Below, one piece after another: positions 1 through 8,210 of a stretch of DNA of 64,000 bases. Location: assembly GCA_023415825.1 (NCBI GenBank), contig JAEZJF010000025.1, forward strand, positions 1 through 64,000. The letters run 5' to 3'. The stretch's first letter is position 1, and every line of letters begins with the position of its first letter. The DNA comes from Bacillota bacterium (GTDB lineage: Bacteria; Bacillota; Clostridia; DSM-8532). A model generated the notes under the pieces. It saw only the letters and a program-made list of their open reading frames with translations. It ran no database searches and was not told the origin of the DNA. The translations under genes and the position numbers were made by a program.

Positions 1-21
1 TTTTTCTACAAAGATTGTTAA

Positions 22-53
22 GCATGCAGCGGAAAACCGCTGCATGCATTTTT
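22..53 (+). terminator. Rho-independent terminator
   Basis: An 11-bp perfect stem (GCATGCAGCGG with its complement) closes an AAAA loop and is followed by a run of five T on the plus strand. It should end a plus-strand transcript coming from outside the left edge. The minus strand has no T run after the stem. Confidence 0.85.
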
Positions 54-175
54 ACATATGGAAAAATTACTAATTCAATCTAGCTAATGTTGCTTTTATT
101 TTGAGACAAAATCAAAAACGCTTGACAACTCTTATGCAAATCTACTGGATTCACTCCACCCCGCACCGCCAGATC

Positions 176-229
176 TTGACTATCACCCTCAAAGCTGTTA
201 AATTATATACATACATTTATATGTATGTA
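176..229 (+). promoter_or_regulatory. promoter with TetR-type operator
   Basis: A candidate -35 TTGACT (176-181) lies 17 bp before a -10-like TAAATT (199-204). Immediately downstream, TACATACAT (208-216) and ATGTATGTA (221-229) form 9-bp inverted arms around TTAT. The dyad sits at the expected transcription start and just before the TetR gene. Autorepression by that regulator is the natural inference. Confidence 0.65.
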
Positions 230-250
230 AGTTGAAAAGGAGTTTCCATT

Positions 251-901
251 ATGGCAAGAAACAAGTATCCAGAAATTACAGAACAACGAATTTTAGACTC
301 AGCCTATAAGTTGTTTGTCGAAAAAGGGTGGGAGAATACAACAATTCAAGACATAATAGATGACCTTGGAGATTTGACAAGAGGCGCATTTTATCACCAT
401 TTCAAGTCAAAAGAAGATATTATTGATGCAGTTACGACAAGGATTTTTACAGAGGATAATCCATTTGAGAATGTCGAGAAAATCTCCTCAATCAACGGAC
501 TTGATAAGTTAAAGAAAGTGTTGGCACTTTTTCTGACAAACGAAAGCAATATTGAACTCTTAAAGAAGCTTCCCCCCACTGTACGAAAAAGCCCTCAACT
601 TATCGCCAAACAGGTTGACGAATGTACTACTGTTTTGGCTCCGTGTTTTGAAAAACTAATTGTATGTGGTATTGAGGATGGCTCCATAAAGGTAGAGTAC
701 CCCAAACAAGTAGCCGAGATGTTCAGCTATCTAATTACACTTTGGGTAGCACCAAAATATATAAACTCGAATGAAATGGAATTTATTAATGCTATTGACG
801 CTTTTTCTAATATCCTCAAAAGGATGGGGTTACCGCTTATTGATGAAGAAATGCGAACATTATGTATTCACATCTTTAAGCGGATAAACTCAAAAGAATA
901 G
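251..901 (+). CDS. TetR/AcrR family transcriptional regulator
   Basis: This 216-residue protein has the TetR architecture. Residues about 10-57 are the DNA-binding domain, with the helix-turn-helix around TIQDIIDDLGDLTRGAFYHHF, where GAFYHHF is the hallmark recognition-helix end. The rest is a divergent helical ligand-binding domain that does not reveal the ligand. The start follows AAAGGAG at good spacing. A 22-bp palindrome at 208-229 lies over the promoter start and is the likely self-operator. The alpha/beta hydrolase begins 18 bp downstream on the same strand, so the two probably form one operon whose enzyme product is controlled by this repressor. The inducer is unknown. Confidence 0.9.
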   Translation: MARNKYPEITEQRILDSAYKLFVEKGWENTTIQDIIDDLGDLTRGAFYHHFKSKEDIIDAVTTRIFTEDNPFENVEKISSINGLDKLKKVLALFLTNESNIELLKKLPPTVRKSPQLIAKQVDECTTVLAPCFEKLIVCGIEDGSIKVEYPKQVAEMFSYLITLWVAPKYINSNEMEFINAIDAFSNILKRMGLPLIDEEMRTLCIHIFKRINSKE

Positions 902-919
902 AAAGGTGGAAAACAGCAT

Positions 920-1813
920 ATGGAATTGGAATGGAATCTCGAAAAAAACAAAATAATACCTCCGGGCATGGTTGTGACGGTAAATAATCACAAGATGCAC
1001 GTATACAAAAATGGTGAGGGTGCAGATATTCTTGTGTTTATGGCTGGCGGGGGTACTTGTTGCCCTACGCTTGATTTTAAACCACTATGGATGCCTCTGT
1101 CTCAAAAATTCACAGTCGTTGTTATTGAAAAGGCAGGATATGGATGGAGTGAAACTGCCAATGTATCACGAGATATAGATACGATTTTATATGAAACTCG
1201 TACTGCATTAAGCCTTGCTAATCTGTCTCCGCCATATATTTTGATGCCACATTCTATGTCGGGACTAGAGGCGTTAGCATGGGCAATACGCTTTCCCGAT
1301 GAAATACGAGCAATTATAGGAATAGATGCCGCAACCCCAGTTTGTTACGATCAGTTAAAGCCCATAACTGCAACTGCAATGACATTTCTATATCGTATTC
1401 TTTCGTTTGGTACACGGATTGGATTACTCCGGCTTATCACGAAAGTAGCGGAGAAATCCATTAAAGCCAGCGGGCAATTTTCCGAAAAGGAGATAAGCAT
1501 ATATAGGCATATGTTTATCCACAACAGCTTCACGAAGAATATGGTTGAGGAAGTGAAATATTGCCGCAATAATGCACAAAAAGTCAAGGACTTAGGATAT
1601 CCAAACGCAACACCATATTTATCATTTATTTCGGATGGCAAGGAAATTGGCGTATCGAATTGGCGTGAGCTTTTGATAGAATTTGTTTCACATATGCAGT
1701 ATGGAAAATATGTCACCTTGGATTGTGGGCATTACATTCACTACTATCAACCTCAAATAATGGCCCTCGAAATAGATAAATTCATTTCTGATCTACAGAA
1801 ACGGCTACATTAA
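920..1813 (+). CDS. alpha/beta hydrolase
   Basis: This is a 297-residue cytoplasmic alpha/beta-hydrolase-fold protein without a signal peptide. MAGGGT near residues 41-46 fits the oxyanion-hole loop. PHSMSGLEA near 110-118 is the nucleophile elbow with Ser112 as candidate nucleophile; it departs from GxSxG because the flanking glycines are Pro and Ser. CGHYIH near the C-terminus supplies the catalytic histidine. It starts 18 bp after the TetR gene with a GAAAGGTGG ribosome binding site, so it is probably co-transcribed. The substrate cannot be read from sequence; TetR-controlled hydrolases often act on xenobiotics or esters, which is only an inference here. Confidence 0.85.
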   Translation: MELEWNLEKNKIIPPGMVVTVNNHKMHVYKNGEGADILVFMAGGGTCCPTLDFKPLWMPLSQKFTVVVIEKAGYGWSETANVSRDIDTILYETRTALSLANLSPPYILMPHSMSGLEALAWAIRFPDEIRAIIGIDAATPVCYDQLKPITATAMTFLYRILSFGTRIGLLRLITKVAEKSIKASGQFSEKEISIYRHMFIHNSFTKNMVEEVKYCRNNAQKVKDLGYPNATPYLSFISDGKEIGVSNWRELLIEFVSHMQYGKYVTLDCGHYIHYYQPQIMALEIDKFISDLQKRLH

Positions 1814-1817
1814 CACG

Positions 1818-1850
1818 AAAAAAGGTTCCAGATAAGTCTCTGGAACCTTT
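1818..1850 (-). terminator. terminator of the tRNA-Leu transcript
   Basis: On the minus strand a 12-bp perfect stem (AAAGGTTCCAGA and its complement) with a 6-nt loop is followed by a T run. It begins at the CCA end of the tRNA, so it ends the tRNA transcript. It may also slow plus-strand transcription out of the hydrolase gene. Confidence 0.85.
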
Positions 1851-1936
1851 GGTGCGAAAGGCGGGATTTGAACCCGCACGTACTTGCGTACACTAGAACC
1901 TGAATCTAGCGAGTCTGCCAATTCCACCACTTTCGC
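1850..1936 (-). tRNA. tRNA-Leu (anticodon CAG), CCA encoded
   Basis: Read on the minus strand, a 7-bp acceptor stem GCGAAAG/CTTTCGC, a long variable arm typical of tRNA-Leu and a T arm with GGTTCAAATCC are visible. The anticodon stem is CTAGA/TCTAG around the loop TTCAGGT, giving anticodon CAG, which reads CUG. The 3' CCA is encoded. The length of about 87 nt fits a class II tRNA. Confidence 0.95.
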
Positions 1937-2006
1937 ATGGCTTTTAGCATAATAAAGTATACATGAAAAGTGGCTCTATGACAAGACTATTTTTATTCTT
2001 TTTTCC

Positions 2007-2537
2007 TTAACTACTTTCTAAGACTTTTTCAAGCAATTCCTGCGGTGTAAAGCCGCTTATTATCCAATCTTCATCTTGCCTAGTAAAATCAAGGGTTCCA
2101 GATAATAGTACATTTCTAATATCATGATTGCCAAAGTCAAGTTTTACTTTCACAACATATAAATATGAAGGGTATCCGTCAATGGACGAGCTTTTCACTT
2201 TTTTGAATGAGCTGCTTTTAAGCGAAACCTTACAACTATATTTCTGGGCTACTTTCTCTGACTCTAAAATAACTCTGTCGGCAACCAAGGTTCCATATGT
2301 ATCTTCTGTTAGCAGCTTTTTGTATTGTTCGTTATACAGCAATTCTAAAATATCTAAATTTCCTTGGGATAGCTCTATATATCTATCACAGCTTTGAGCA
2401 CTGTAGTATTCCTTAAGGAATGCATTCATTATACTTTTTTGCTTGTTTGATTCAGAAGGATCAAGTAATGAGAATAAAACGATTAAACTAAGGATAGAAA
2501 ATCCAATGGTGAGTATTATTTTGATGTGATGATGCAT
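2007..2537 (-). CDS. membrane-anchored extracytoplasmic protein, unknown function
   Basis: This 176-residue protein is not one I recognise. An N-terminal hydrophobic segment (residues about 7-25) has no lipobox cysteine, so it should act as a signal anchor with the remaining 150 residues outside the membrane. The outer part is polar and ends in alternating strand-like segments (SYLYVVKVKLDFG, WIISGFTP), which recalls small cystatin- or NTF2-like secreted domains, but no diagnostic motif is present. It stands alone between the tRNA and a 360-bp gap and is transcribed on the minus strand. Confidence 0.6.
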   Translation of the reverse strand: MHHHIKIILTIGFSILSLIVLFSLLDPSESNKQKSIMNAFLKEYYSAQSCDRYIELSQGNLDILELLYNEQYKKLLTEDTYGTLVADRVILESEKVAQKYSCKVSLKSSSFKKVKSSSIDGYPSYLYVVKVKLDFGNHDIRNVLLSGTLDFTRQDEDWIISGFTPQELLEKVLESS

Positions 2538-2895
2538 CCTTCTACCTCTTCCTTCTTTCGTATATCCATCTATAGCTATACTGTAACATCTTAATGCTTT
2601 CTTTATATTTGAAATGTAATAACTGCGGCTTTAAATGTAACAACTGCGGTAACTTACATTTTTAATTTGCTATGCTTTGCCTTAATTATATAGAGCTTTT
2701 TCGTAATTACTCAAAATAACATGATTTTCCACAATAAACATTGATCTGGGAACACAATTTATTAAAAACGCTCACTTTAGGTCTAAATTGTCTTCATTTA
2801 GCGTTATTTCACCATTTCATTTAATAGTGCATTTGCTATACTTAAGCAAGACTATTGAATAGCTTTTTAAACCCTAAATTTATTGTAAAGCGAGT
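2538..2895. repeat. AT-rich intergenic with short direct and inverted repeats
   Basis: This gap holds two 17-bp copies of AAATGTAAyAACTGCGG at 2612-2628 and 2633-2649, offset by 21 bp. The second copy also begins an inverted repeat, AAATGTAA (2633-2640) with TTACATTT (2654-2661). A TATACT-like -10 near 2834 could serve the next plus-strand gene. No open reading frame or RNA gene is apparent. Confidence 0.5.
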
Positions 2896-2904
2896 GTGAT
2901 TGTA

Positions 2905-3942
2905 ATGGAGACTGATGCCGTCCCTCCTCCCCTAACTGTCGGAATAGCTTATAATCTTAAAAAAGGTATAGCTTCCGACGTGGAAGATATTGAAGCTGAA
3001 TACGACTCTTTTGAGACCATTGAGGCCATTCGTAATGTATTTTTATCTGAGGGTATCAGGGTCGAGCTTCTTGAAGCTGATGCTGACTTTGTGGAGAAAA
3101 TAAAAAGTACCAAGGTGGATATTATTTTTAATATCGCCGAGGGTACTTCCGGAAGAGGCAGAGAAGCTCAGGTACCTGCCATATTAAATTTTCTAGGCCT
3201 TCCTTTTTCAGGATCTGATGAGACAACTCTTTGTTTGGCCCTTGATAAGGCACTAACCAAGAGATATCTTTCAACATATCATATTGAGACACCTGAATAC
3301 CGGCTTGTAAAAACCCCGGATTACAGGCATGACTCATCACTGGATTTTCCCTTAATCGTAAAACCAAATTCTGAAGGCTCAAGCAAAGGAATCTCGGATC
3401 TGGCTATTGTTGATTCTGAAGAGCAGCTTTCAAGCGTTATCGACAGGAATTTCAAGCTATATGGGCAGCCCATGCTGGTGGAAGAGTACATAAAAGGCCG
3501 TGAGTTCACAGTCGGAATCCTGGGCAACGGCGACGATATGATAGTATTTGAGCCTATGGAGATTGGTTATCTTCGCAAGGAAAGAGAAAATGAAATTTAC
3601 AGCTATCATGTGAAAAAGAACTATAAAGAGTATGTGACCTATAGCTGCCCGCCAAAGCTGGAGGGAAGTATTATCGAAGAGATGAAGAAAATCGCCGGGG
3701 AAATTTGTCTGGCGCTGGATTGCAGGGACTTTTCAAGGGTTGATTTTCGGCTTTCCGAGGATGGCATTATCCATTTCATTGAGATCAACCCGCTTCCCGG
3801 CCTTGCTCCTGGCTATAGCGACTACCCTATGCTGGCACAGTTTTGCGGGACAGACTATCGAACTTTGATTTTAAGTGTGTTGAACAGCGCTTTAAAAAGA
3901 TATGGCATGAATGAAGTCCCTTTGAATCGAGGCGAAATATAA
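2905..3942 (+). CDS. D-alanine-D-alanine ligase-like ATP-grasp enzyme
   Basis: This ATP-grasp ligase of about 345 residues follows the Ddl pattern: EGTSGRGREAQVPAIL in the N-terminal part, KPNSEGSSKGI as the ATP loop, EEYIKGREFTVGIL, and the C-terminal EINPLPGLAPGYSDYP metal and phosphate-binding block. The family joins two amino acids through an acyl phosphate. The gene overlaps the radical SAM aminomutase gene by one base, not cell-wall genes. It may therefore ligate an unusual amino acid such as a beta-amino acid instead of making D-Ala-D-Ala for peptidoglycan; that is inference. The start is uncertain: ATG at 2905 or GTG at 2896, neither with a strong ribosome binding site. Confidence 0.8.
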   Translation: METDAVPPPLTVGIAYNLKKGIASDVEDIEAEYDSFETIEAIRNVFLSEGIRVELLEADADFVEKIKSTKVDIIFNIAEGTSGRGREAQVPAILNFLGLPFSGSDETTLCLALDKALTKRYLSTYHIETPEYRLVKTPDYRHDSSLDFPLIVKPNSEGSSKGISDLAIVDSEEQLSSVIDRNFKLYGQPMLVEEYIKGREFTVGILGNGDDMIVFEPMEIGYLRKERENEIYSYHVKKNYKEYVTYSCPPKLEGSIIEEMKKIAGEICLALDCRDFSRVDFRLSEDGIIHFIEINPLPGLAPGYSDYPMLAQFCGTDYRTLILSVLNSALKRYGMNEVPLNRGEI

Positions 3943-5072
3943 TGAAAGAAAGCATGAAAGGGACATTGTGGGGGGACATATCGCCAGAACAATGGAATGA
4001 CTGGAATTGGCAGATGAAAAACAGAATCACTTCCGGTCAGCAGCTTGGTAAGCTCATAAACCTACAGGCTGATGAAGGCCAGGAGATTGAAAAATGCCTT
4101 GAGCACTTTAAAATGGCTATTACCCCTTATTATGCAATGCTCATGGATTCTGACAATCCGGACTGCCCTATTAGAAGACAGGCTGTACCCTCTGTAGACG
4201 AGCTTATTGTAGATGAATGCGAAATGGATGATCCCCTATGTGAAGAGCAGTTTTCTCCAGTTGAAGGTATCGTGCACCGTTACCCCGACAGAGTCCTTTT
4301 CGTTTTGACGCACAAATGCTCCATGTACTGCCGGCACTGCACAAGGAGAAGAAAGGTCGGATGCGAAGATTTTTCATTGAGCAGGGCCAAACTGGAAAAG
4401 GCTTTTGAGTACATAAGCCAGAACCCCAGAATCAGAGATGTGCTGCTGTCGGGAGGAGACCCCTTGATAATGCCTGACAGTTGGCTTGAAAACATCATAA
4501 AAAGGCTTAGGGAAATACCTCATGTTGAGATTATCCGTATAGGAACACGTACACCCGTGGTTTTACCCATGAGGATTACTGATGACTTGCTCAAAATGCT
4601 GCGCAAATATCATCCCATATGGATCAATACCCACTTTAACCATCCTAAAGAAATTACTCCTGAATCCTCCCTCGCCTGTGAAAAGATAATGGATGCGGGC
4701 ATACCCCTTGGCAACCAGAGCGTTCTTCTTCGAGGTATTAATGACAATGCCGACCTACTGAAGGAGCTTTTCACTAAGCTGGTCAAGATCAGAGTAAGAC
4801 CTTATTATCTCTACCAATGTGATATAGCGAAAGGAATCGGCCATTTCAGGACGCCGGTTTCTGAAGGAATCGACATCATGAAGCACATAAGAGGCTATAT
4901 TTCAGGTTATGCTGTGCCCGAATTTGTTATTGACGCACCGGGCGGCGGTGGAAAAACACCCGCAAACCCTGAATATATTGTGAGCCTTGACGACAAGAAA
5001 GCAATATTAAAAAACTACGAGGGCAAGCTTTATACCTACCCAAACCCCAATAATAGCCCGGACTTTCAATAG
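3942..5072 (+). CDS. KamA-family radical SAM aminomutase (lysine 2,3-aminomutase-like)
   Basis: This 376-residue radical SAM, PLP-dependent aminomutase has the cluster motif CSMYCRHC (CxxxCxxC) near residue 125. PGGGGKTP near the C-terminus carries the PLP lysine. The two acidic residues that bind the side-chain amino group in clostridial lysine 2,3-aminomutase appear conserved, in QCDIAKGIGHFRTP and in VIDAPGGGGK, which favours lysine as substrate. It is shorter than the usual roughly 410 residues but longer than EpmB. The start codon overlaps the stop of the ATP-grasp gene by one base, so translation is coupled. No ablB-type acetyltransferase and no EF-P gene is adjacent. Expected reaction: L-lysine to beta-lysine, or action on a related amino acid. 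Confidence 0.85.
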   Translation: MKESMKGTLWGDISPEQWNDWNWQMKNRITSGQQLGKLINLQADEGQEIEKCLEHFKMAITPYYAMLMDSDNPDCPIRRQAVPSVDELIVDECEMDDPLCEEQFSPVEGIVHRYPDRVLFVLTHKCSMYCRHCTRRRKVGCEDFSLSRAKLEKAFEYISQNPRIRDVLLSGGDPLIMPDSWLENIIKRLREIPHVEIIRIGTRTPVVLPMRITDDLLKMLRKYHPIWINTHFNHPKEITPESSLACEKIMDAGIPLGNQSVLLRGINDNADLLKELFTKLVKIRVRPYYLYQCDIAKGIGHFRTPVSEGIDIMKHIRGYISGYAVPEFVIDAPGGGGKTPANPEYIVSLDDKKAILKNYEGKLYTYPNPNNSPDFQ

Positions 5073-5080
5073 GTTGTATT

Positions 5081-5108
5081 GAGGCCGCAATTCTTACATT
5101 GCGGCCTC
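5081..5108. terminator. hairpin between convergent genes
   Basis: GAGGCCGCAA (5081-5090) and TTGCGGCCTC (5099-5108) form a perfect 10-bp stem with an 8-nt loop, between the stop codons of two converging transcripts. T tracts are weak on both sides, so it is a probable bidirectional terminator. Confidence 0.75.
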
Positions 5109-5112
5109 CTCA

Positions 5113-5970
5113 TTATTCATAAATAATCTTGGGCGCTTTCCTTATTGAGATTTTCCAGTTGGAGCCTGTCTGTATGTTATAGGCCTTAGAAAAAGAACCC
5201 TGATTTATTGCAACAGCGATACAGTCCACTGAGTTAACATACACGAGGGGCTCTCCAATGTGAACATCTGCAAAGGACTTTGCATATTTCATGATATTTC
5301 TGTATACCTCACGGATATCATTGAGAATCGTTATTTCGACTCTGCCCCCAAATGATACCCCCAGCTCCCTGAATAAATCTTTGCTGATATTCGTCCAGAG
5401 GCTTCCAAACCGAACATCCAGTATATCTATTGTTCCCGTTACAATGTCTCCGTCTTTTACTGTTTCTGTAACATTCAGCTCAACTACATCATCAACGTCT
5501 ACCTCAGGTCCAATTTCTTCAAATGCGATAATACCTGCCGCCAGCCTGGCACCGGTATAAGCATATATATCCCTGCCATGGAAAGTATAGGACTCTCCGG
5601 AGTTTGGCAAACGATTGATATTCTCATCAATTTCCCTGGCCTCTATTATTTTTGACATGCGCTTTATATGTGTAAGCGTCCCATTATCTGGAGTGATTAT
5701 GTATTGCCCTTCGCTGGTTTTAATGGCTATACTTCGTCTGGTTGAGCCCACACCCGGGTCCACTACCGATACAAAAACAGAATCACGGGGCCAGTATCGG
5801 ACTGTCTGAATCAAACGGTATGATGCCTCCCATATGTCATACTGAGGGATTTCATGGGTTAGATCGCAAATGGTGAGCTTGGGATTAACCGAATAAGCCA
5901 CACCATACATGGCACTGACAGCTCCGTCAGCAAGACCGAAATCCGATTGAAAAATTAACAAGCTACTCAT
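5113..5970 (-). CDS. SAM hydroxide adenosyltransferase (DUF62), copy 1
   Basis: This 285-residue protein belongs to the DUF62 family, which includes SAM-dependent fluorinase and chlorinase and the commoner enzymes that split S-adenosylmethionine with hydroxide into adenosine and methionine. The family motifs are FQSDFG at the N-terminus, VVDPGVGSTRRS, TPDNGTLTH and FHGRDIYAYTGARLAAG. The Asp, Arg and His of the hydroxide-activating triad are present in the second and fourth motifs. This is the last gene of a six-gene minus-strand operon and overlaps the paralogous copy by 4 bp (ATGA). Tandem duplication in one operon is unusual. No halogenase context is visible, so hydrolase activity is the better guess. 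Confidence 0.85.
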   Translation of the reverse strand: MSSLLIFQSDFGLADGAVSAMYGVAYSVNPKLTICDLTHEIPQYDIWEASYRLIQTVRYWPRDSVFVSVVDPGVGSTRRSIAIKTSEGQYIITPDNGTLTHIKRMSKIIEAREIDENINRLPNSGESYTFHGRDIYAYTGARLAAGIIAFEEIGPEVDVDDVVELNVTETVKDGDIVTGTIDILDVRFGSLWTNISKDLFRELGVSFGGRVEITILNDIREVYRNIMKYAKSFADVHIGEPLVYVNSVDCIAVAINQGSFSKAYNIQTGSNWKISIRKAPKIIYE

Positions 5971-6830
5971 GGTATCCTCCTAGGGCCGTTGCTTTTTCCC
6001 AATTCGACTTTCCAATCGAAGCCAAAATCAACATGATAGGTTTCCTTGAAATTTCCCATACTTATGGCGATGGCTACCTTCATAAGTTCATTGGTATACA
6101 CAACTGTATCACCTTTGTTTACGTATCCGAAGGATTTGGCAAAAGGTGCTTCACCCTGGTAAATAATCTTTCCCTGGTGACTAATGGTAATACACAATAA
6201 GTCTCCGTATTGAAAACCATTGGTTAAAAACTTCTCCACAGGTATATTGGTCCACATATTACCAAAGTTAGGGTCACAAATTTCAATGATACCCTCTGCT
6301 TTTTCCCTGCTTATTGAAGGCTGGTGTATGGGGTGTACTACAATTTCATCTACCAGGTAGGCCGGCCCGACTTCCTCATAGGAAATAATCCCTGCTGCGA
6401 GCTTTGCCGCACAGTATCCAAAAAGATCCCGCCCATGAAAAATACTGGTTCCCTGGGTTGATTGCAGACGATTTCGAGTCTCATCTATCTCTCTTATTTC
6501 CTCAATTCCAACATGCTCCTTCAGATGGGTCAGTGCACCATTGTCTGGAGTAACTACAAAATATCCGTCCTTTGTCCTTGCTACGGAAGCACGCCTGGAT
6601 GTTCCAACACCGGGGTCCACAACCGATACAAAAATGGTACCATTGGGCCAGAATTTCATGGACTGATACAAGCGGTAGGATGCGCTCCATGTGTCAAAAT
6701 GAGGTATTTCATGGGTTCCGTCAAATATCTCCAGGCTTCGGTCTATTGATTTAACAACGCCGTACATGGAGCAGACAGCGCCTTCCTTATACGTAAAATC
6801 AGTTTGGAATACTAAAATTGGTTTATCCAT
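5967..6830 (-). CDS. SAM hydroxide adenosyltransferase (DUF62), copy 2
   Basis: This 287-residue paralogue of the neighbouring DUF62 protein has FQTDFTYKEGAVCSMYG, VVDPGVGTSRRAS, TPDNGALTH and FHGRDLFGYCAAKLAAG, so the catalytic Asp, Arg and His are again present. The two copies have clearly diverged in their C-terminal substrate-facing domains, suggesting they have split roles or form a heteromer (inference). It lies between the M20 peptidase gene (24 bp upstream) and copy 1 (4-bp overlap), in an operon headed by an ECF importer. Confidence 0.85.
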   Translation of the reverse strand: MDKPILVFQTDFTYKEGAVCSMYGVVKSIDRSLEIFDGTHEIPHFDTWSASYRLYQSMKFWPNGTIFVSVVDPGVGTSRRASVARTKDGYFVVTPDNGALTHLKEHVGIEEIREIDETRNRLQSTQGTSIFHGRDLFGYCAAKLAAGIISYEEVGPAYLVDEIVVHPIHQPSISREKAEGIIEICDPNFGNMWTNIPVEKFLTNGFQYGDLLCITISHQGKIIYQGEAPFAKSFGYVNKGDTVVYTNELMKVAIAISMGNFKETYHVDFGFDWKVELGKSNGPRRIP

Positions 6831-6854
6831 GATATGATCAGATTCCTTTCATTG

Positions 6855-8210
6855 TCACTTCAAATTTGCAAGCCGAATCATGGTCTGACTGTATATCTCA
6901 AACAGGAATTCAAGCTTTTTAATATCAATGCTTTCATTTGCCTGATGGGCCAGTACCAAATCCCCCTCTGCCATTGGCCCAAATGCTACACAATTGGAGA
7001 AAACCTTGCTGTATGTAACCCCCATACCGATAATTGGCTCTGCCATGGGATTTTTACTTATTTCACGGTAGGTGGTTAGAAGAACGTCCAAATAGGGTGA
7101 TGGACCGCTAACCAGAGTCGGCCTGTCATTATATTTTAAAGTCACATTCAAAGGCTTTAATGCATGCTGTATCTTTTCTGTCAGAATTTCGGCAGTGATA
7201 CCGGACGGATAGCGGCAGTCAATACTTGCTGTTACTGCTCTATTTCGGATTTTAAGAAGTCCTAAATTCAATGTCAGTTTTCCCATGGGTGAAAGGTCAT
7301 AGCATATATCCGCACCTTTCCCATAGTAATCGTAAAAGCATTGATGTATAAGCTCCGCCAAAGGGTCATGGCTCACTTCCCGAATCAATTCCAACAAGCG
7401 AACAGTAGCATTAATACCGGACTCCGGCCTTGAAGCATGCGCCGCTTTCCCGTTTATCTTAAGCTTTACCCTTCCAGCCTCCTCTAGAACCTCTCCCTCA
7501 TAGCCCAGCTTTTCTATCATCTCCTGATAGACGTTATAGGCTTCTATAGGGTTGACCAGAGCTGATGCTGAAGGACTGACAACATTGCATTGCACACCGC
7601 CGTCCAGCTCTTCAATACATGTCTCCATGCTGCCCTCAATGACCCACATTAATGCGCCTTTTTCACCCATTGAATAGGGAAATTTACCGTCTGGAGTAAA
7701 AGCAAAAGCCGGTTTTCCTGCCTTCATCAGGTAATATTTCATGTCGCCCATGGTGCATTCTTCATCGCAGCCGATGACAACACGAAGTTCTTTTTTGCAT
7801 GGGAATTTGTTGTCTTTTATGTACTTAAGAGCGTAATAGGTAAGGATAAGTGACCCTTTCATATCCTGTGTGCCTCTGCCATAGATGCGCCCATCTATGA
7901 CGGAACCGCTAAACGGGTCCTGATCCCACCCCTCTCCCGGCTCTACCACATCCAAGTGGGATACAACATCCACTCTATCGATGCTCTCATTGCCAGGGAT
8001 ACGGATTGCCAGAGCATGGCCGTCATATTCCAGGACCTCGAATCCATCCTTCAAGGCTTTTTCTTTCATCCAAAGATAACCCTGATAGACATTTTTTCCA
8101 TAGGGCATTTCTGCTGTTGCAGTTGAAGCATCATATACTGTTGGTATCTTAATCAGGTCTGAAAGATCCCTGATCATAGCATCACAATAATCTTTAAATA
8201 CATACCTCAT
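6855..8210 (-). CDS. M20 family metallopeptidase (ArgE/DapE/PepV-like)
   Basis: This M20 hydrolase of about 451 residues has the zinc-site motifs SHLDVVEPGEGW (first His and Asp), RGTQDMKG (bridging Asp), GCDEECT (catalytic Glu pair) and a late AHQANE histidine. A dimerisation domain sits in the middle (GKAAHASRPESG). Family members deacylate amino acids or cut dipeptides in the cytoplasm. The ATG at 8210 overlaps the stop of the ECF T-component gene (ATGA) and lacks its own ribosome binding site, so translation is coupled. The likely job is to process whatever the ECF transporter imports before the two SAM-hydrolase-like enzymes act; that is inference. Confidence 0.85.
   Translation of the reverse strand: MRYVFKDYCDAMIRDLSDLIKIPTVYDASTATAEMPYGKNVYQGYLWMKEKALKDGFEVLEYDGHALAIRIPGNESIDRVDVVSHLDVVEPGEGWDQDPFSGSVIDGRIYGRGTQDMKGSLILTYYALKYIKDNKFPCKKELRVVIGCDEECTMGDMKYYLMKAGKPAFAFTPDGKFPYSMGEKGALMWVIEGSMETCIEELDGGVQCNVVSPSASALVNPIEAYNVYQEMIEKLGYEGEVLEEAGRVKLKINGKAAHASRPESGINATVRLLELIREVSHDPLAELIHQCFYDYYGKGADICYDLSPMGKLTLNLGLLKIRNRAVTASIDCRYPSGITAEILTEKIQHALKPLNVTLKYNDRPTLVSGPSPYLDVLLTTYREISKNPMAEPIIGMGVTYSKVFSNCVAFGPMAEGDLVLAHQANESIDIKKLEFLFEIYSQTMIRLANLK

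Noticed and set aside
5113..6830. Twin DUF62 proteins as phage anti-restriction SAM hydrolases or halogenases
   Set aside because: The context is a chromosomal import operon, not phage, and there are no halogenation or fluorometabolite genes nearby.
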